Source: Mikania micrantha (Eukaryota; Streptophyta; Magnoliopsida; Asterales; Asteraceae). Taken from it: DNA of 64,000 nucleotides. The notes below the pieces were generated by a model. It ran no database searches, was not told the origin of the DNA, and saw only the letters and a program-made list of their open reading frames with translations. Of the stretch, positions 10,539-22,440 are shown piece after piece; positions within the stretch are counted from its first letter, which is position 1, and each line of letters opens with the position of its first letter. A program made the translations under genes and the position numbers. Location: the NCBI GenBank assembly GCA_009363875.1, contig CM018696.1, positions 16,629,475 to 16,693,474 of the forward strand. The letters run 5' to 3'.

Positions 10539-12498
10539 TGTAACATCCCGTATTATAGATATAAATAAAATATCGTTTATAATTAAAATATTATTAGACG
10601 AAAATATATAAAAAAACGATTAAATTAAAACGTAAGTTTCGCCTAATAAAATAAAATAGTTTATTTTATGATTAGTTGAGAATAAAAGAGTAAAAAAATA
10701 ATAATAATAATAAACGTTCAAGATTTTTAACGTTCGTTTAAACAAATAAGTAAGATGAAATAATTATTAGAAACAATTGTTGTTTGAACGATCAGTTACT
10801 ATTATAGGAGACCGCCTAAAATTAATAAAATGTATTATATTTGACCTTAATCCGTTTTTAACAAAATTTAGGTCGAAACGTAAAGAAAAATGAACAGGTC
10901 CTAACTGTATATTTATAATTTTATAAAACGTAATATTTTAAAAGTTATAAGAAAAACAAAATTTGAAAGAAAATAATAATAATAATAATAATAAACCTAA
11001 AGAAATTCTAAAAAAAAAAAAAAACATGGTGCACGTGTGTTGTGTTATATTCACAAAAATAATATTAATAATAAGAATAAATAAAAAAAATGAAAATAAC
11101 AATAATAATTGAAAAGTGAACGTGTGCAGTGTACATACACAAATGCATAAATATATATTAAATTTTAGATAAGCTTCAAATTAAGGATTTCTACCTCAAC
11201 CGACTTTTAGATACTAATTCATATAATTGTAACTTAATTCATTCTTCAGCTTTAGAAACCTCAGGAGTTTTTCCTTGCGCTTTCAAACCAGAAGTCGGTA
11301 TGTATTTTTTTTATTTTCTTTTCTAAATTCATAAATTTTATTTTTTGTATATTATTATCATATATGATTAAGGTTCAGATCTAATCCTATGTATATAAAT
11401 AATATATTGATATTATGATTCATTTTAGGATCAGAAAAACAAACATCAACAGGATTCGTTTATTTTTAGGTAAGTATAAGGATAGGTTAAGCAGAAACGC
11501 TGCCCAAATTTATATTAAGAAGTTATAAGTTGTCATTCAGCCAACCCAAAATTCAGGTGAATACATTTAACTTCTTTTTAAATTTATAAATGCATTTTTA
11601 TGAGCATGGTATGTTTAAACTTTGACGCATAAAGGGATACTATTAGACCAGCATTTAGGCCATTAGTATATGTACGATTTGCAAATTGTATCCGCTATGG
11701 GTGAAATTTCCATATGTGGATGGTAACGTGGGCTGGAAGGTTATACGTAAGACGCACTCCGCAGGCAACCTAACCAGTGACGGGCTGTGGGCTGGAGGGA
11801 ACAATTGTAAGACGCATTCCGCTGTTGTTCCTTACCAGTGACAGTACAAGCCAGTGTATGCAGTGGTTGTATCGATCAGTGAAATAACCTGCTAAATGTG
11901 TAGTATTGCCACTATTAATTATGGTTAAAGGACTGAATATGCTATGCTTACATATCGAGTCTGTTATTTGTATTCACCAACATTATGTTGACGTTTTATT
12001 TTTAAAAACTTTTCAGGTAATAATGAAATGTAAAGGAGAAGCAAGATTAGAAATTCTTGACCTATGATGCCTTTAATATGATCTTGTAGTAAGACCATGG
12101 AGCTATTGAAGCTATGCCTTCAAGTCTTGTATAAACCGGATATTATAAAATAATGTATAATATGTGTTTGTTGAAAAGCCGGTTTATTATAATATGAAAT
12201 AATTATATTCATACTTATACTTATGAATTTTGTGAAATCCTGAAAAGTTATTTATGAAAAGTTATATTATAAAATGTGACAGTGAAGTTTTCATACCTAT
12301 GCGTATGAACTTTTTATAAATCATGAAAAACAGTTTTCACATCCATGCATGTGAATTATTTATAAAATCATAATTTATGAAACAACGCTTCTGCTGAAAC
12401 ATATTAAAAATGAATAATAAACTCTGATCAAGACTGTATTTGTCAATAAAACCAATCGGGTCGCAGCGCCCGGGCCGCCGAGAGCCCGGGGTGTGACA
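10539..12498 (+). repeat. 3' LTR of the gypsy element (about 1.96 kb)
   Basis: It begins TGTAACATCCCG after the polypurine tract and ends GGGGTGTGACA, giving TG...CA termini. It contains simple A/T and AAT repeats and a pair of tandem hairpin units at 11728-11842 (see that entry). The last 135 bases match the 5' LTR remnant. Confidence 0.88.
11728..11842 (+). repeat. Two tandem hairpin units inside the 3' LTR
   Basis: Two copies at 59-base spacing begin GTGGGCTGGA and end CCAGTGAC. Each can fold: GGTTA (11739-11743) with TAACC (11771-11775), and GGAACAA (11798-11804) with TTGTTCC (11825-11831). The loop word GTAAGACGCAYTCCGC is shared, while the stem sequences differ yet still pair. Confidence 0.6.
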
Positions 12499-13790
12499 CA
12501 GACCTTGTCTTAGTAAATATGCGTCAGCCCATATTCGAACTCAAGATCTCTCGTAAAGAAGTCAATATAGTACCATTAGGCTAGAAGTACTTTGGTGAAA
12601 GAAAGAATAAATGTTTTGAAGAATGAATGCAAGTCTAATATGAAAGCCAAGTCTAACGGGCTTTAAATGTGCTTGATGCTACATAAGGAATGTATACTTT
12701 AAAAAGGTATGTGGTATAACCTATAATTTTAAGGTGCTTGTTTATTTACGCATTTAATTTTTTTATTTTAACATCTAATTGACGATATATGGTTACGTAT
12801 ACCATTCTTTGACAGTTACTTATTCGACAATAATTGGTCTCATATACATTTTTATAGGACTTATATAACGTGTATATGAATCCAATCATTAACACCAAGA
12901 AATTTTAAAGTGCGCATATGCGCCTTGTATAGACATACGAGACATATAGAAAGTATGAAGGATGTATGATGATGTAAGATAACCCTTTTTTAAACGCAAC
13001 TATAATTCTTACATGATACTTTTTCTTAAAAAATATAGAAATAACCTACAGTAGTAACTTTTTTAAATGTTATCATTGTTACTTGAGAACTAAAAGAATT
13101 ATTTCTAGCTAAAAGTTAAAATGACATTAAAGTAACTTTTCTAATTTTAAAAGAAAATTACTTTTATATCCTTTAAAACATACGACTCGAAATAATTTTT
13201 TTAGTTATTTAGGACTTGTTGGTTATTAATTAAATGCATTTCAGAAAAATTTATGTTAGAGTATGCACACTTTAGAAAAATTTTAACGTAGATAAATAAC
13301 ACTATTGTGCGATGTGCGCTATATGTTGTGATATATGAATTATAAAAGTAATAACTGGAAAATGTTTAAGACAAATCAAAATCAAAATCACGTAAAGCGA
13401 CGTGTTTACAAATTTCATTATGTACGTCATATCCTATGTATATAAAATAGATGTATAAAGTTAATATCATTTTCATTAAGAGCAAGTCACCATAGAGCGG
13501 CAAATCATCACCTAAAATGTATCCGCAGTATTTACTTACAACTTATTAAAATTACACTAAACATTAAATAACTAAACTGCCATTTAATAAGATAATTGTG
13601 TAGAAACTCAAGTGCCGCTCATTTTTATTTGAAAGTTACCATGTTTGTATGTTATTTAAAATTTAGAGTTCGACTGTCATTCACTTTTTAGCTTTAACAA
13701 AACTCATTTAACATTTATTAATTATATTAAATAAATAAATATACAAGAACAAATGAAAAAGTTTACCTAAGAACATGATAATCTAGTGAA
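12499..13790. other. AT-rich intergenic sequence, nothing recognised
   Basis: No ORF of note, no clear terminal repeats and no domain match that I can see. The sequence is AT-rich with scattered poly(A)/poly(T) runs. Confidence 0.5.
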
Positions 13791-14790
13791 GAGGATCGCG
13801 GCCGGAGATTAATATAACCAAGATCGTTGTTAACGCCATGAGCACCGGTAAAAACCTTCTTGTTTTGATGATTCAACGGAGACCTAACATCTGCTTGTCA
13901 ACTTGCGTTGTGTTCGACCCTAGACCAACCGGCGATGTACCGGAAACCACCACTGCCGCCGATTCTTTGTCCTTAGCTTGTTGTTGTAAAACCTTTATAC
14001 AACTCAACCGTTTCCGATTGCCCCACTGTAATATGAAGTCTAACAACGAAGATGTCGTCTTATTGTTGGCTGACTAATAAAAGGCCCAAAGCTGGAAATG
14101 ATCTTAAAAACCAATCGCATTCTGGGAAAAAAATTCCAATATCGTATTCGCCTAGACAATTAATTACTTAAATGTGTTCGTATCGTCGGAAAGGCAATGG
14201 GTAAACATGCCAAGTTTTACTACAATTACTTGAAATGCGCGTGGATAACATCTTTTTTAGATTGGGTATGGCTCCGATTATTCCGGGAGCTCGCCAATAG
14301 TTAACCATAGACATTTTCATCTTTGGTAAATTTACAAAGGTCTATAGTCATCGTAATCCTCCTATTCAACTACCTTGACCATTTCTGCACACCTCATAGT
14401 ATTTTCAGGGTGTCCAAAGAGTCGATCATTTCTGCATGATATTTTTCTGGTGCACTACCCCTTACAATGGGTTTCTATGATAAAAATTATTTATTGGCAT
14501 TGACTCATAAATTTACCACCTAGTTAAATTAATGAATTCAATTTGATTATTCCTTCTTATATAAAGCATCTGACTCATGAAAATTGTGGTTTCCAAGCTG
14601 TTGCCGTGAGTTTAGATTTTGAAGAAAATATGTGGCTTTACGCTCGACAACAACTCTTAAATGAGATGGGTAGGCCCGGAAGGTGAAACCATCATTCCTC
14701 ATCAAGTCATGTCATTTGTATTTGTTAACAACAATTATTTCGTCAATGCCAAGATGGAAAGAGATTATCTGATGCCGGGCATCGTTTTTA
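13791..14790. other. Possible decayed gene fragments, unidentified
   Basis: The base composition is more gene-like here. A 79-codon frame (13838-14077, +), followed by AATAAA just past its stop, and a short coding-looking patch near 14600-14760 are present, but neither resembles a family I know and they do not join into one frame. They may be remnants of a captured or dead gene. Confidence 0.2.
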
Positions 14791-14799
14791 TCCGAGAAA

Positions 14800-15530
14800 T
14801 CCGTTTGATCGGGTAACGATTCGTTTTTATCCTACTAGTTTGATAATGGTTAGATTAGATCTTGTTTTTGAATATAATGCAATAGTTATGATTGTTAATT
14901 ATTGCCTAGATGATTGCTAGAAATGGTTAGAAACGAAGAACTTGATATGTTAACGGTTAAATCCTCGTTTTGATCCATTGTAATGCCCGGTTATCATGAA
15001 ACTATATCTTAGATTACAATGGTTTAAACCATTTGATTATAACAATGTGTGTGATTGTCTTGATTATTCCTTGAAATGCTAGGTTAAATCCAAGTGTTTC
15101 AAACTAATCACTTGAATAACAATCTGATGTTTATGATAACAGTTAGATTAGTACATTGAACATGGTTATTAAACCTACATTCTTATGTTTCATGATACAT
15201 GGGTAATCAATAGAAAGGATTAACTATTCTTAAGCCAAAAATCTATCTAGAAACTGTTTTAGTGATATAATCAACAACAATACCTATTTGGTTAATCTGA
15301 GAACATTCTGATTAATCTAATAAGTCATCAATCTTGAATGAGGAACTTGAATAATTGTAGGTTCTCACATTATCATACATTGTATGATATTCAACTAAAA
15401 CAACTAATTAAAGATCGATATCAGTTTGATGATTCAGAATGCAATGTCCTTGACATTGAACGTTCAAAAAGATCTAATCAGTAGGTTAAAACATAAATAA
15501 CTTATTAAAGATTAACTAATGTAGAATTAA
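14800..15530 (+). repeat. LTR fragment (same family as the LTRs at 25674-28400 and 47485-49603)
   Basis: The sequence is the reverse complement of 27100-27860 and of 48300-49080. Shared words include GATCGATATCAGTTTGATGA, the dyad ATCATACATTGTATGAT (about 15375) and CTTGACATTGAACGTTC. Both LTR ends are missing, so this is an internal scrap in plus orientation. Confidence 0.8.
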
Positions 15531-15593
15531 GCCATAACTATCAGTATGCGCGTTATTTGACTTTTTCATTAATCAAAATATACATAGTCTCTA

Positions 15594-15870
15594 CGGCCGT
15601 CGGCGTCCGTAAGTATACAGGCGTCCGCCCACAGCCAACCAAACAAAGTTTGCCACGTGTCCTATACAGGCGTCTGCCCGTGTATTACAGTCGTCCGCCC
15701 GTAAAACACTTTTACAGGCACTCGCCCATGTACTACAGGCTTCCGCCCACAGGTTATAGGCGTCCGTGTCAGAGTGTACGGGCGTCGGCGTCCATATAGG
15801 ACACGTGACAAGTTTTGTTTGGTGGTTGTATAAGCGCCTGCCATTGTACATACGGGTGCCGGCGGCTGTA
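15594..15870. repeat. GC-rich foldback with repeated CAGGCGTCCGCCC units
   Basis: The outer arms are inverted copies (TACGGCCGTCGGCGTCCGTA near 15594 against the end near 15870). Inner arms near 15628-15668 and 15793-15830 share AACCAAACAAA and CACGTGTCCTATA in opposite orientation. The centre is a loose direct repeat of ACAGGCGTCCGCCC. The block is strikingly GC-rich against its AT-rich surroundings and looks like a foldback MITE. No target duplication was identified. Confidence 0.6.
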
Positions 15871-16128
15871 AACATGTGAACATTGGATTTTCAAATAGAC
15901 ATCTTAGGGGAAAAATGTGGTCAAAGTAGACATTTTGAGGATTTTCCCTCAAATATTCGGCAGTAGAGTAGTTCCACCATTGAATAATCCCAAGAACCAG
16001 CTCATTAAATAATAACCATACGTTAAAAATCAGTCACATACACACTCAATTACACTTTACATATCAAAGTCACAAAAAAACAATCTCACTCAATCAAGAA
16101 TACTTGTCAGTTATGTATCCAAATCATT

Positions 16129-19100
16129 TCAGGAAGTACCTTTAATTGTATTTTTTCCATTACTAACATGAGATTTCACTGCAACCACTATCTTTGGTGC
16201 ACCACCTTGCTTTGTTTTTTTACCCGGTTTGGCCCGCACAACCACCCGAGCCTCCCACGGGCACACCGCGATCCACCGCTCCTTCCAGCTCCATCCCCAG
16301 CTCTCTTTGCTTAGATCATAATAAGCTTGTCCAAAATATCGATTTGAGTTCGCCCTCCACTTCACATAAATTAAAATGGGTCAGGTTCAAAATCATCGAT
16401 TTGATCATGATATCAGAGTTCTTGTTAATTATGCACATTATGAAAGGTGCGTTTAGCAATGCTCATAACAGTCGTTCGGATGGGAAACTGGCTATATAAC
16501 TGTTGGGTTAAGTGTATTTGAACAGTCCAGATTTGTACCAGACCGAGTGACTCGACTGGATTTCATTTTCTAGCATTCAAGATCTGGTTAATGACTTGTT
16601 TACTATTTCAGGCTCCATATTTGATTTACTTAAGGCTTCATGTTTGATTAAAATTGTAAAATAAAAACAAAAGATAATGTATTTTGGTATTCTGTTTTAA
16701 ATTAGTCTTACACAAATTTATATATTTTTAACTTCGAAATTATTTAAACTAGTTCAACCAGACTGACCAGTGGCACCATAACAGTCAATTCAATGACCAG
16801 TCCAGCAATCGAAACATTGTGACTTAGACATACTTGGTGATAGAAGGCATAGGCCATTGCTCGTTCACGTTTGTTTGTGGCTTCCTCGCGCTGTTGCATC
16901 CTGGACACAATCTCTTCCATTGTCTCGGGTCCACCACACCATTCAACCTGTTGGCGAAAAAGATAACCTTTCAAATGTTAGGGATGTTTCATAAAACCAG
17001 AAAAAGATGGTGACCGTTATTGAAACTGTGCATTAAGTATACCATCTTCAGTTTGATTCCAACACTTGCTTACTTACCCACATAAATGGCTTACTTGAAT
17101 TTATTATGTTGATATATATCTTTATGCGTATTCAGAATATATTATGTTGTTGTATTTGATAGTGTTTATCTTGAATTTATTGAGGGCGGGCCTTGTAGCA
17201 ACCAGTAAGATTGCTACTTTATGACCTTGAGGTTATGGGTTAAAGTAGTGGGAAGCAGTCTCTTGCACAAATGTGCAGAGTAAGGCTGCGTACATCAGAA
17301 TGCGAAGCAATCTGGCACCTCCTTAGACCCTGCTCAACGCGGTAGCTACGTCATGTCGTCAAGTACCAGATACGCCCTTTTTTTAACTTGTAGATATTAA
17401 AACCTATGTATTCCTAGTTTAACTCCTAGAGTTTTCGCATTCTCTTTATATATATTTTGGCAATCTGTGGATGAAATCATCAACGAGAATATCATTTACT
17501 TACATGGTAAGCATCTCTGTTCCATAGCTTAGAAGACCCATAGGCACCACTTGTTGTGTATGGACCTGTAGCTGCAGCTGACCTTCAAGTCATTGATCAG
17601 ATCATCTTCTTGATCCAACCTGCATCCTTTTGGACCGATCCAGCCATACAAATAGCAAAGAATCAAATCTTCAATCAACCCCTGTCCATCCGGTCTATAT
17701 CATAACAGACATTCAGAAAAAAGGTACGTGTCTTAGACGGGCAAAGGTCACATACCTGTTCTGGGTCAAACTGTTTCAACTCCACAATAACAGGGGTAAA
17801 GGTCTCCGTCATTGGAATTGAACCAAACCACCTATGAAAGAAGACACAAAGTTTGACCTATGGACTAAGATTGATGCCATCATGCTACAGTCAGTCTATG
17901 GAACGCTGTCGGATGAGTTCCTCGTCCAGGTTGTCGTGCATTCAATGCTTGGACCAGAATCAAGAATATATTCTTAAATAATACAAAAGCTCAAAAGCTG
18001 CTGCACTTGAGCATGACTTCATCAATTTGATACTAAAGTCTGTGCCCTCGTTGGACCCACTGTCAAAAACTGAAAGAGTTGGCTGACTATCTTATGTTGA
18101 AAGTCCCTTTAGCTAACAGGCTTGTTCTTCAACTTGTTCGTGGTCTGCCCCAGGAATTTGACGATCTTTGTATGCACTTGCCCTAATCTGTCATTTTGGG
18201 AAGCAGCTTGTAGCATGCTTCAACTTAAAGCACAAGGACACGCCCACCGGAATCCCGAACCGATTGTTGTTGTTGTTCATGAACCACCCCCTCACAACAG
18301 CCATGGGTGTGGTCAAAGGGGACAACATGGCTCCACGGGAAATCGACAAGGACGATCTTCATCTCAACAGTTTGGTATCCAAGTAACCAAAAAAAAATGG
18401 AGATCTATTCTTTTCATAGGAGTCTTATGCTGCTGATATTCTCTCTCATGCTAATATGGCCTATTCTAAACCATGCTCCATTCCCACTGACATGACTCTA
18501 ACTCGGTTTCTAGGCTGGTGCACCACTCTCTGATGGCAATTTATACAGAAGCTTAACGGGTGCTCTACAATATCTATCATTCACCCCACCCAACATTTTC
18601 TAAGTCACAACATGTATGCCTATTTATGCATGCCCAATGGAACCCTTAGCTTAAACTCATGAAAGAATCTTTAGGTACTTAAAGGGCAATCTTGACCACG
18701 CTTACTTATCACCCCCTCTAAATGTTTAAAACTCACAATGCAGATTGGGGGGATTGACTCCCGACACTACACCTCAGAGTATTGTGTGTTTCTAGGCGAA
18801 CACTTGTTTTCTGGTTCTTTAAACAACAAAACACGATATCAACGAAGCTGAATATTGAGGTGTCCAATGCAACAACTGAAACTAGTTGGCTTCACAATCT
18901 TCTTGAATTACATGTCCCTAAGCCACTATCATATTCTGTGACAGCATCCATGTTGTTTACCTCGCAGTAAGACCTAGTGCAACATCAACAAATCATGCAC
19001 ATGGAGATTGATATAACCATGTTTTCATTCAGGAAACGTTCGCATTGGCGCCCTCCACATTCTTCATATCCCAGCAGACTACCAATATGTTGATATATTC

Positions 19101-20984
19101 ACCAAGGGCTTTGACTACTGCCTCAACTGTGAGAGTATTAACCGATATATATACTTATATATACTAGGAACATATTATATTGTTATATTTGATAGTGTTT
19201 AGCTCCTAGAGTTTAGGTGGTCTATGTATATATATTTTGGCAATCTGTGAATGAAATCATTATTGACAATATCATTGTTTATAGGCCAGCTCTCTCCCAA
19301 ACTGAATTTAGTATAAATTTTACTTAAAAAAACGAACGAAAACTATAAGACTAGAAGCACCTGCTTTGATCTTATATTAATTTCTTATGTCTTTCTGCAG
19401 TTGATTGATCATATATTAGTTTCCTTTTGTCTTTTGTAGTTATGTTTTCTCAACAAAACTACTCTTACAATAAGGTGAAGAGGCTAACCCATCTAACAAA
19501 CGTTTCCGGGTTAGAGTTTAACCTTTATACACGAGAAACTAAACAGATTGGGTTTTACAGACCTGTAGTATTTGGATAAACTAACTGGGACTCTGCTTCT
19601 AATAATCTCGTCATCGATGTTATACTACCAGTTTTTCAATATCACATAATCACTTACAATAAAACACCCAAAAATGGTTTAAATTTTTGTACTTCAAAAT
19701 TCAAACTTTCATGCAAAAGAAAAAATGAGTTCATACCTCAAGTTCCTGAAGCTTAGACTCGAATTTCACTTGATTTTCAAACTTCTTTTGCTTTATCCGT
19801 CCTTCCGCCACCATCCAATGGCGGCGGTTTCTGATTTCCATTTGTATTTTGCTCCAAAAATGTATTCTGTCAAGTGCAGAAGAAGCTTGCTTTGTGAGTG
19901 CATCAGCCTCGATCAAGTCCCGAAATCTTGAGGTGCCTTTTAAGCTACGTAACGCTTTTCTTGCCTGCCCAAAAAAAATTAGAAAATGAAACTGCGTTCT
20001 TTTTTTTTTATAATAATGCATGCATTTAAACAAAAAACAAGCATACCTAATAGAATCCTACTGATAGCAGAGCTATGTATCAGGGTTATAAATATTTGAA
20101 TTAAAACAAATATGCATTAAAAATAGATTTCAAATGACATTTGATTTATTACCTTGTTAGCTATTTTTTTATTTGTCCTGTTTGAGATGAAATAAAATTA
20201 TACAACCAAGTTTACCCATTTATAAATAGATAGTTCAAAATTGCCAGCTTTAATAAAGTTCACCCGTTAGGAGCCATTTGCAAAATTATCAAGTTATATA
20301 CCCGATAAGATCGATATGCAGTTTGGATTCGAGTAGCAGCAAATTCTTTTGTTCCTGTGCTTCGACCAATAACTTTTGTACTACCAGCACGAAAACTTGA
20401 TTCTCTCACCGAAGAATCACGACCTCTTGACCCATCTGAAATCTTCAAACCCTGTTGTATCTGCTGTAAGTCAAGAAAATATAACTTTGAAGGTCAAACA
20501 GACTGATTGACAAATTTAAAACATATTTACAAATTTCTAAAACTTATGATAAGGTTAGTTAATATATTTTTGCTTATAAACTAATACTACAAATAGAAGT
20601 CAGTACTGAAAAAATAACAATATAACCTGAGTTACGTTTGAATTTGAAAGATGCTTGATTTGACCTCAAACGTCAAACATCTCATCTTTTTTAATGGTGC
20701 CTATTGTGTTTTAAACTTCTAAAGCAACAATAAGTTATTCTAAGGATGCTTTGAATAAATGTTAAGATTTGCATATTAGAACTGCTTATATGGTTATATC
20801 ACACAATCGAATAGATTTTACACCAAAAAGAAAATCGCAATCAATCGTATTTATAATTTTAAGAACAAATAGATCCTTGAATCAGGATTGCTACAAGAAG
20901 AAAATTTACTTCTCCATTGTTGGGTCTGTTTTCCTTCTTTCTTTTAGCACGAAATAAACTCTTAAACCACCCGCAAGCACCCAT
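16129..20984 (-). CDS. IQD family calmodulin-binding protein (five coding exons)
   Basis: Exons, all with GT/AG borders and phase 0: 20910-20984 (start MGACGWFKSLF), 20302-20463, 19737-19964, 16834-16947 and 16129-16359 (stop TGA at 16129). The product is 269 residues. The IQ67 region is clear: ATRIQTAYRSYR ends exon 2 and ARKALRSLKGTSRFRDLI starts exon 3, so the first IQ motif is split by the conserved intron. A second basic helix (IQMEIRNRRHWM) follows. Exon 4 carries TMEEIVSRMQQREEA and KRERAMAYAFYHQ, exon 5 WGWSWKERWIAVCPWE, all typical of IQD proteins. IQDs bind calmodulin and usually sit on microtubules, the plasma membrane or in the nucleus as signalling scaffolds. The protein is at the short end for the family and I see no separate C-terminal DUF4005. 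Intron 3 (16948-19736) holds a retrotransposon fossil; intron 4 (16360-16833) is ordinary. Confidence 0.9.
17107..19276 (+). mobile_element. Ty1/copia fossil inside IQD intron 3, with large internal deletion
   Basis: Short LTR-like direct repeats flank it: 17107-17497 (split by a SINE) and about 19136-19276 share ATTTGATAGTGTTTA and TATATATTTTGGCAATCTGTG. Between them is a gag remnant (KIDAIMLQSVYGTLSDE near 17870, LKELADYLMLKVPLANRLVL near 18070, a Gly/Arg/Gln tail near 18300) and then a late-pol remnant (YRSLTGALQYLSF-like near 18545, YLKGNLDHAYL near 18678). Protease, integrase and most of RT are gone. Many stops are present. Its orientation is opposite to the host gene. Confidence 0.75.
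17182..17384 (+). mobile_element. Au-type SINE inserted in the copia LTR
   Basis: The body contains the distinctive Au-SINE stretch CTCTTGCACAAATGTGCAGA followed by GTAAGGCTGCGTACATCA, and ends in a T-run (CCCTTTTTTT). The Pol III B box is degraded. It interrupts the 5' LTR of the copia fossil between two parts that are contiguous in the 3' LTR, so it arrived after the copia element. Confidence 0.75.
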
Positions 20985-21940
20985 TTGAGTCGGTAAATTT
21001 GATCAACACCTAGCGGAAAAGCATAAATGTTGTTCAGAAGTTTCATTTAAAGTACTTATAAATATTAAAATTTAAACAAACATGTTATTCATTTGATCAA
21101 TGAAAAACTTATGATCAAAACCACAGAACTCACAAACACGAAACCTCGAAACATAGTATCTTCCAACTCTAAAGAAACATCAAACAAGGAAACCATTATT
21201 CAAGCTTAATATAAGCATATCATAAGAAGAGGGTCTTAACTACAGAAACTTTGATTTAAGCAGGGAACAAAGAATTTAACCATAAATCAAAAAATAAATA
21301 AATAAAGAGGGAGGGGGTGGTGGAAGAAATTAATAACAGAGACAAAACATAAAAAATTGAACGTGCATCAGTCAAGAAACAACACAATCAGAAGCACTTA
21401 AAAGCAGCAACAAAATATAACAAATAGAGCATAAATGAAACAAGATTCAACAAATAGATTAATTGAACATAAATCAAACAAGAAACAACACAATTTGAAG
21501 CAATTAAGAACATCAACAAATCAACAAATAGATTAGTTGAACATAAAATCAAATTGTACATAAATCAAACAAGAACAGCACAATCGGGAGCAAGTAAGAA
21601 AGGTAACAAAAGTTAACAATGCCAACATAAATCAAAAAAGAAACAACACAATCGGAACCAAGAACGGCAACAAAAGATCATCATCAAGACGCCATGACAA
21701 CAATTAACAAAAAGGGTTTTGCGTACCAGAATCTGGGATGAAGAAACCGAAGAGGGTGTGAAGATAGCAGACGGCAAACAGGCGAAGTTGTAATAATAGA
21801 TTGAGAAGACAGTCGTGGGCCACAGCCATGGCGATTGCGATTGCGATTGCGATTGAGAAATTGTTGATAATGTTGACAGAGATGAAATGGGGTTCAATAA
21901 TTAGGTGAGAAGTAAGCTCAGAAGATGATGGATCAACAAG
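20985..21940 (-). promoter_or_regulatory. 5' UTR of the IQD gene with an intron and a (GCGATT)n tract
   Basis: A leader exon of about 210 bases ending at 21727 has a donor (CTG, then GTACGC). The partner acceptor (TTTTCCGCTAG) ends at 21010, leaving 25 leader bases (20985-21009) before the ATG. The leader contains four GCGATT units (about 21831-21855) and an upstream ATG just after them. The intron carries a 65-75-base tandem repeat (21360-21660). The exon limits are inferred from splice signals. Confidence 0.5.
21360..21665. repeat. Tandem repeat (AAATCAAACAAGAAACAACACAAT unit), about four copies
   Basis: Words such as CAAGAAACAACACAATC, AACAAATAGATTA and GAACATAAATCAAA recur at 65-75-base intervals within the leader intron of the IQD gene. 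The copies have diverged. Confidence 0.6.
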
Positions 21941-22091
21941 ATGATCCAACCCTTAATTGTTCGTTCAAAGTTCAGACCTACAACAGAAAACGAAATTTCA
22001 CCTGGAATGGAACGACGTCGTATTATTCAAAACTAAGATTTAAACGACGCCGTGTGTTTTTTAAAATAGCAAAAAGCGTAACGATAATCAT

Positions 22092-22164
22092 GGTCCCGGC
22101 GGGGCTCGAACCCGCGACCTTCGGCTCATAAGACCAACGCTCTAACCAACTGAGCTACGGGACC
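22092..22164 (-). tRNA. tRNA-Ile (anticodon UAU)
   Basis: On the minus strand 73 bases fold into a full cloverleaf: acceptor stem GGTCCCG/CGGGACC, D arm GCTC/GAGC, anticodon stem TTGGT/GCCGA with loop CTTATGA (anticodon UAU), and T arm GCGGG/CCCGC with loop TTCGAGC. The A box (TAGCTCAGTTGG) and B box (GGTTCGAGCCC) are intact. A T5 run ends Pol III transcription about 16 bases downstream (AAAAA on the plus strand near 22072). G at position 37 is unusual for an Ile-UAU tRNA, so the decoding assignment rests on the anticodon alone. It lies about 150-200 bases upstream of the IQD leader on the same strand. Confidence 0.9.
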
Positions 22165-22440
22165 TTTAGTGTCCTTATTAAGGAAATTTATCGATAAAAA
22201 CTAATTTTTATTGAGAAAAAAACAAAAAATATATGACATGTTTATTATTTATATTAACGTTATTGTATTATTTTAGATCATATCTATGTTTGTGATATTT
22301 TACAAGGGTAATCGAGTTATAAACATTATGATACTTCAAAAAATAGTTAATTCTGCAAAAAAAATTATAAAACAATTATGTGTTTTTTTTTTCCTTTTTG
22401 CAGCAAAGAAATAGATTATAGATATCATTAATATCGTAAG

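Larger units (their letters stand above)
6094..12498 (+). mobile_element. Ty3/gypsy LTR retrotransposon, decayed, 5' LTR truncated
   Basis: The order is LTR remnant, primer-binding site, gag, protease, reverse transcriptase, RNase H, integrase, polypurine tract, LTR, which is the gypsy order. The internal frame is interrupted by two TGA stops (6764, 10119), a frameshift near 8500 and an internal deletion at about 10378 that removes the integrase C-terminus. The 5' LTR keeps only its last 133 bases. The element cannot make its own proteins and is probably immobile. Confidence 0.93.

Noticed and set aside
13838..14077. 79-codon plus-strand frame followed by AATAAA
   Set aside because: No family resemblance; the poly(A)-like signal overlaps the stop region. 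Kept only as a possible relic.
15557..15952. Overlapping frames of 80-96 codons on both strands
   Set aside because: They are translations of the GC-rich foldback and its repeat units, not conserved proteins.
21925..22131. 68-codon plus-strand frame ending AGLEPATFGS
   Set aside because: Its conserved tail is the antisense of the tRNA gene at 22092-22164, a well-known source of spurious protein hits.
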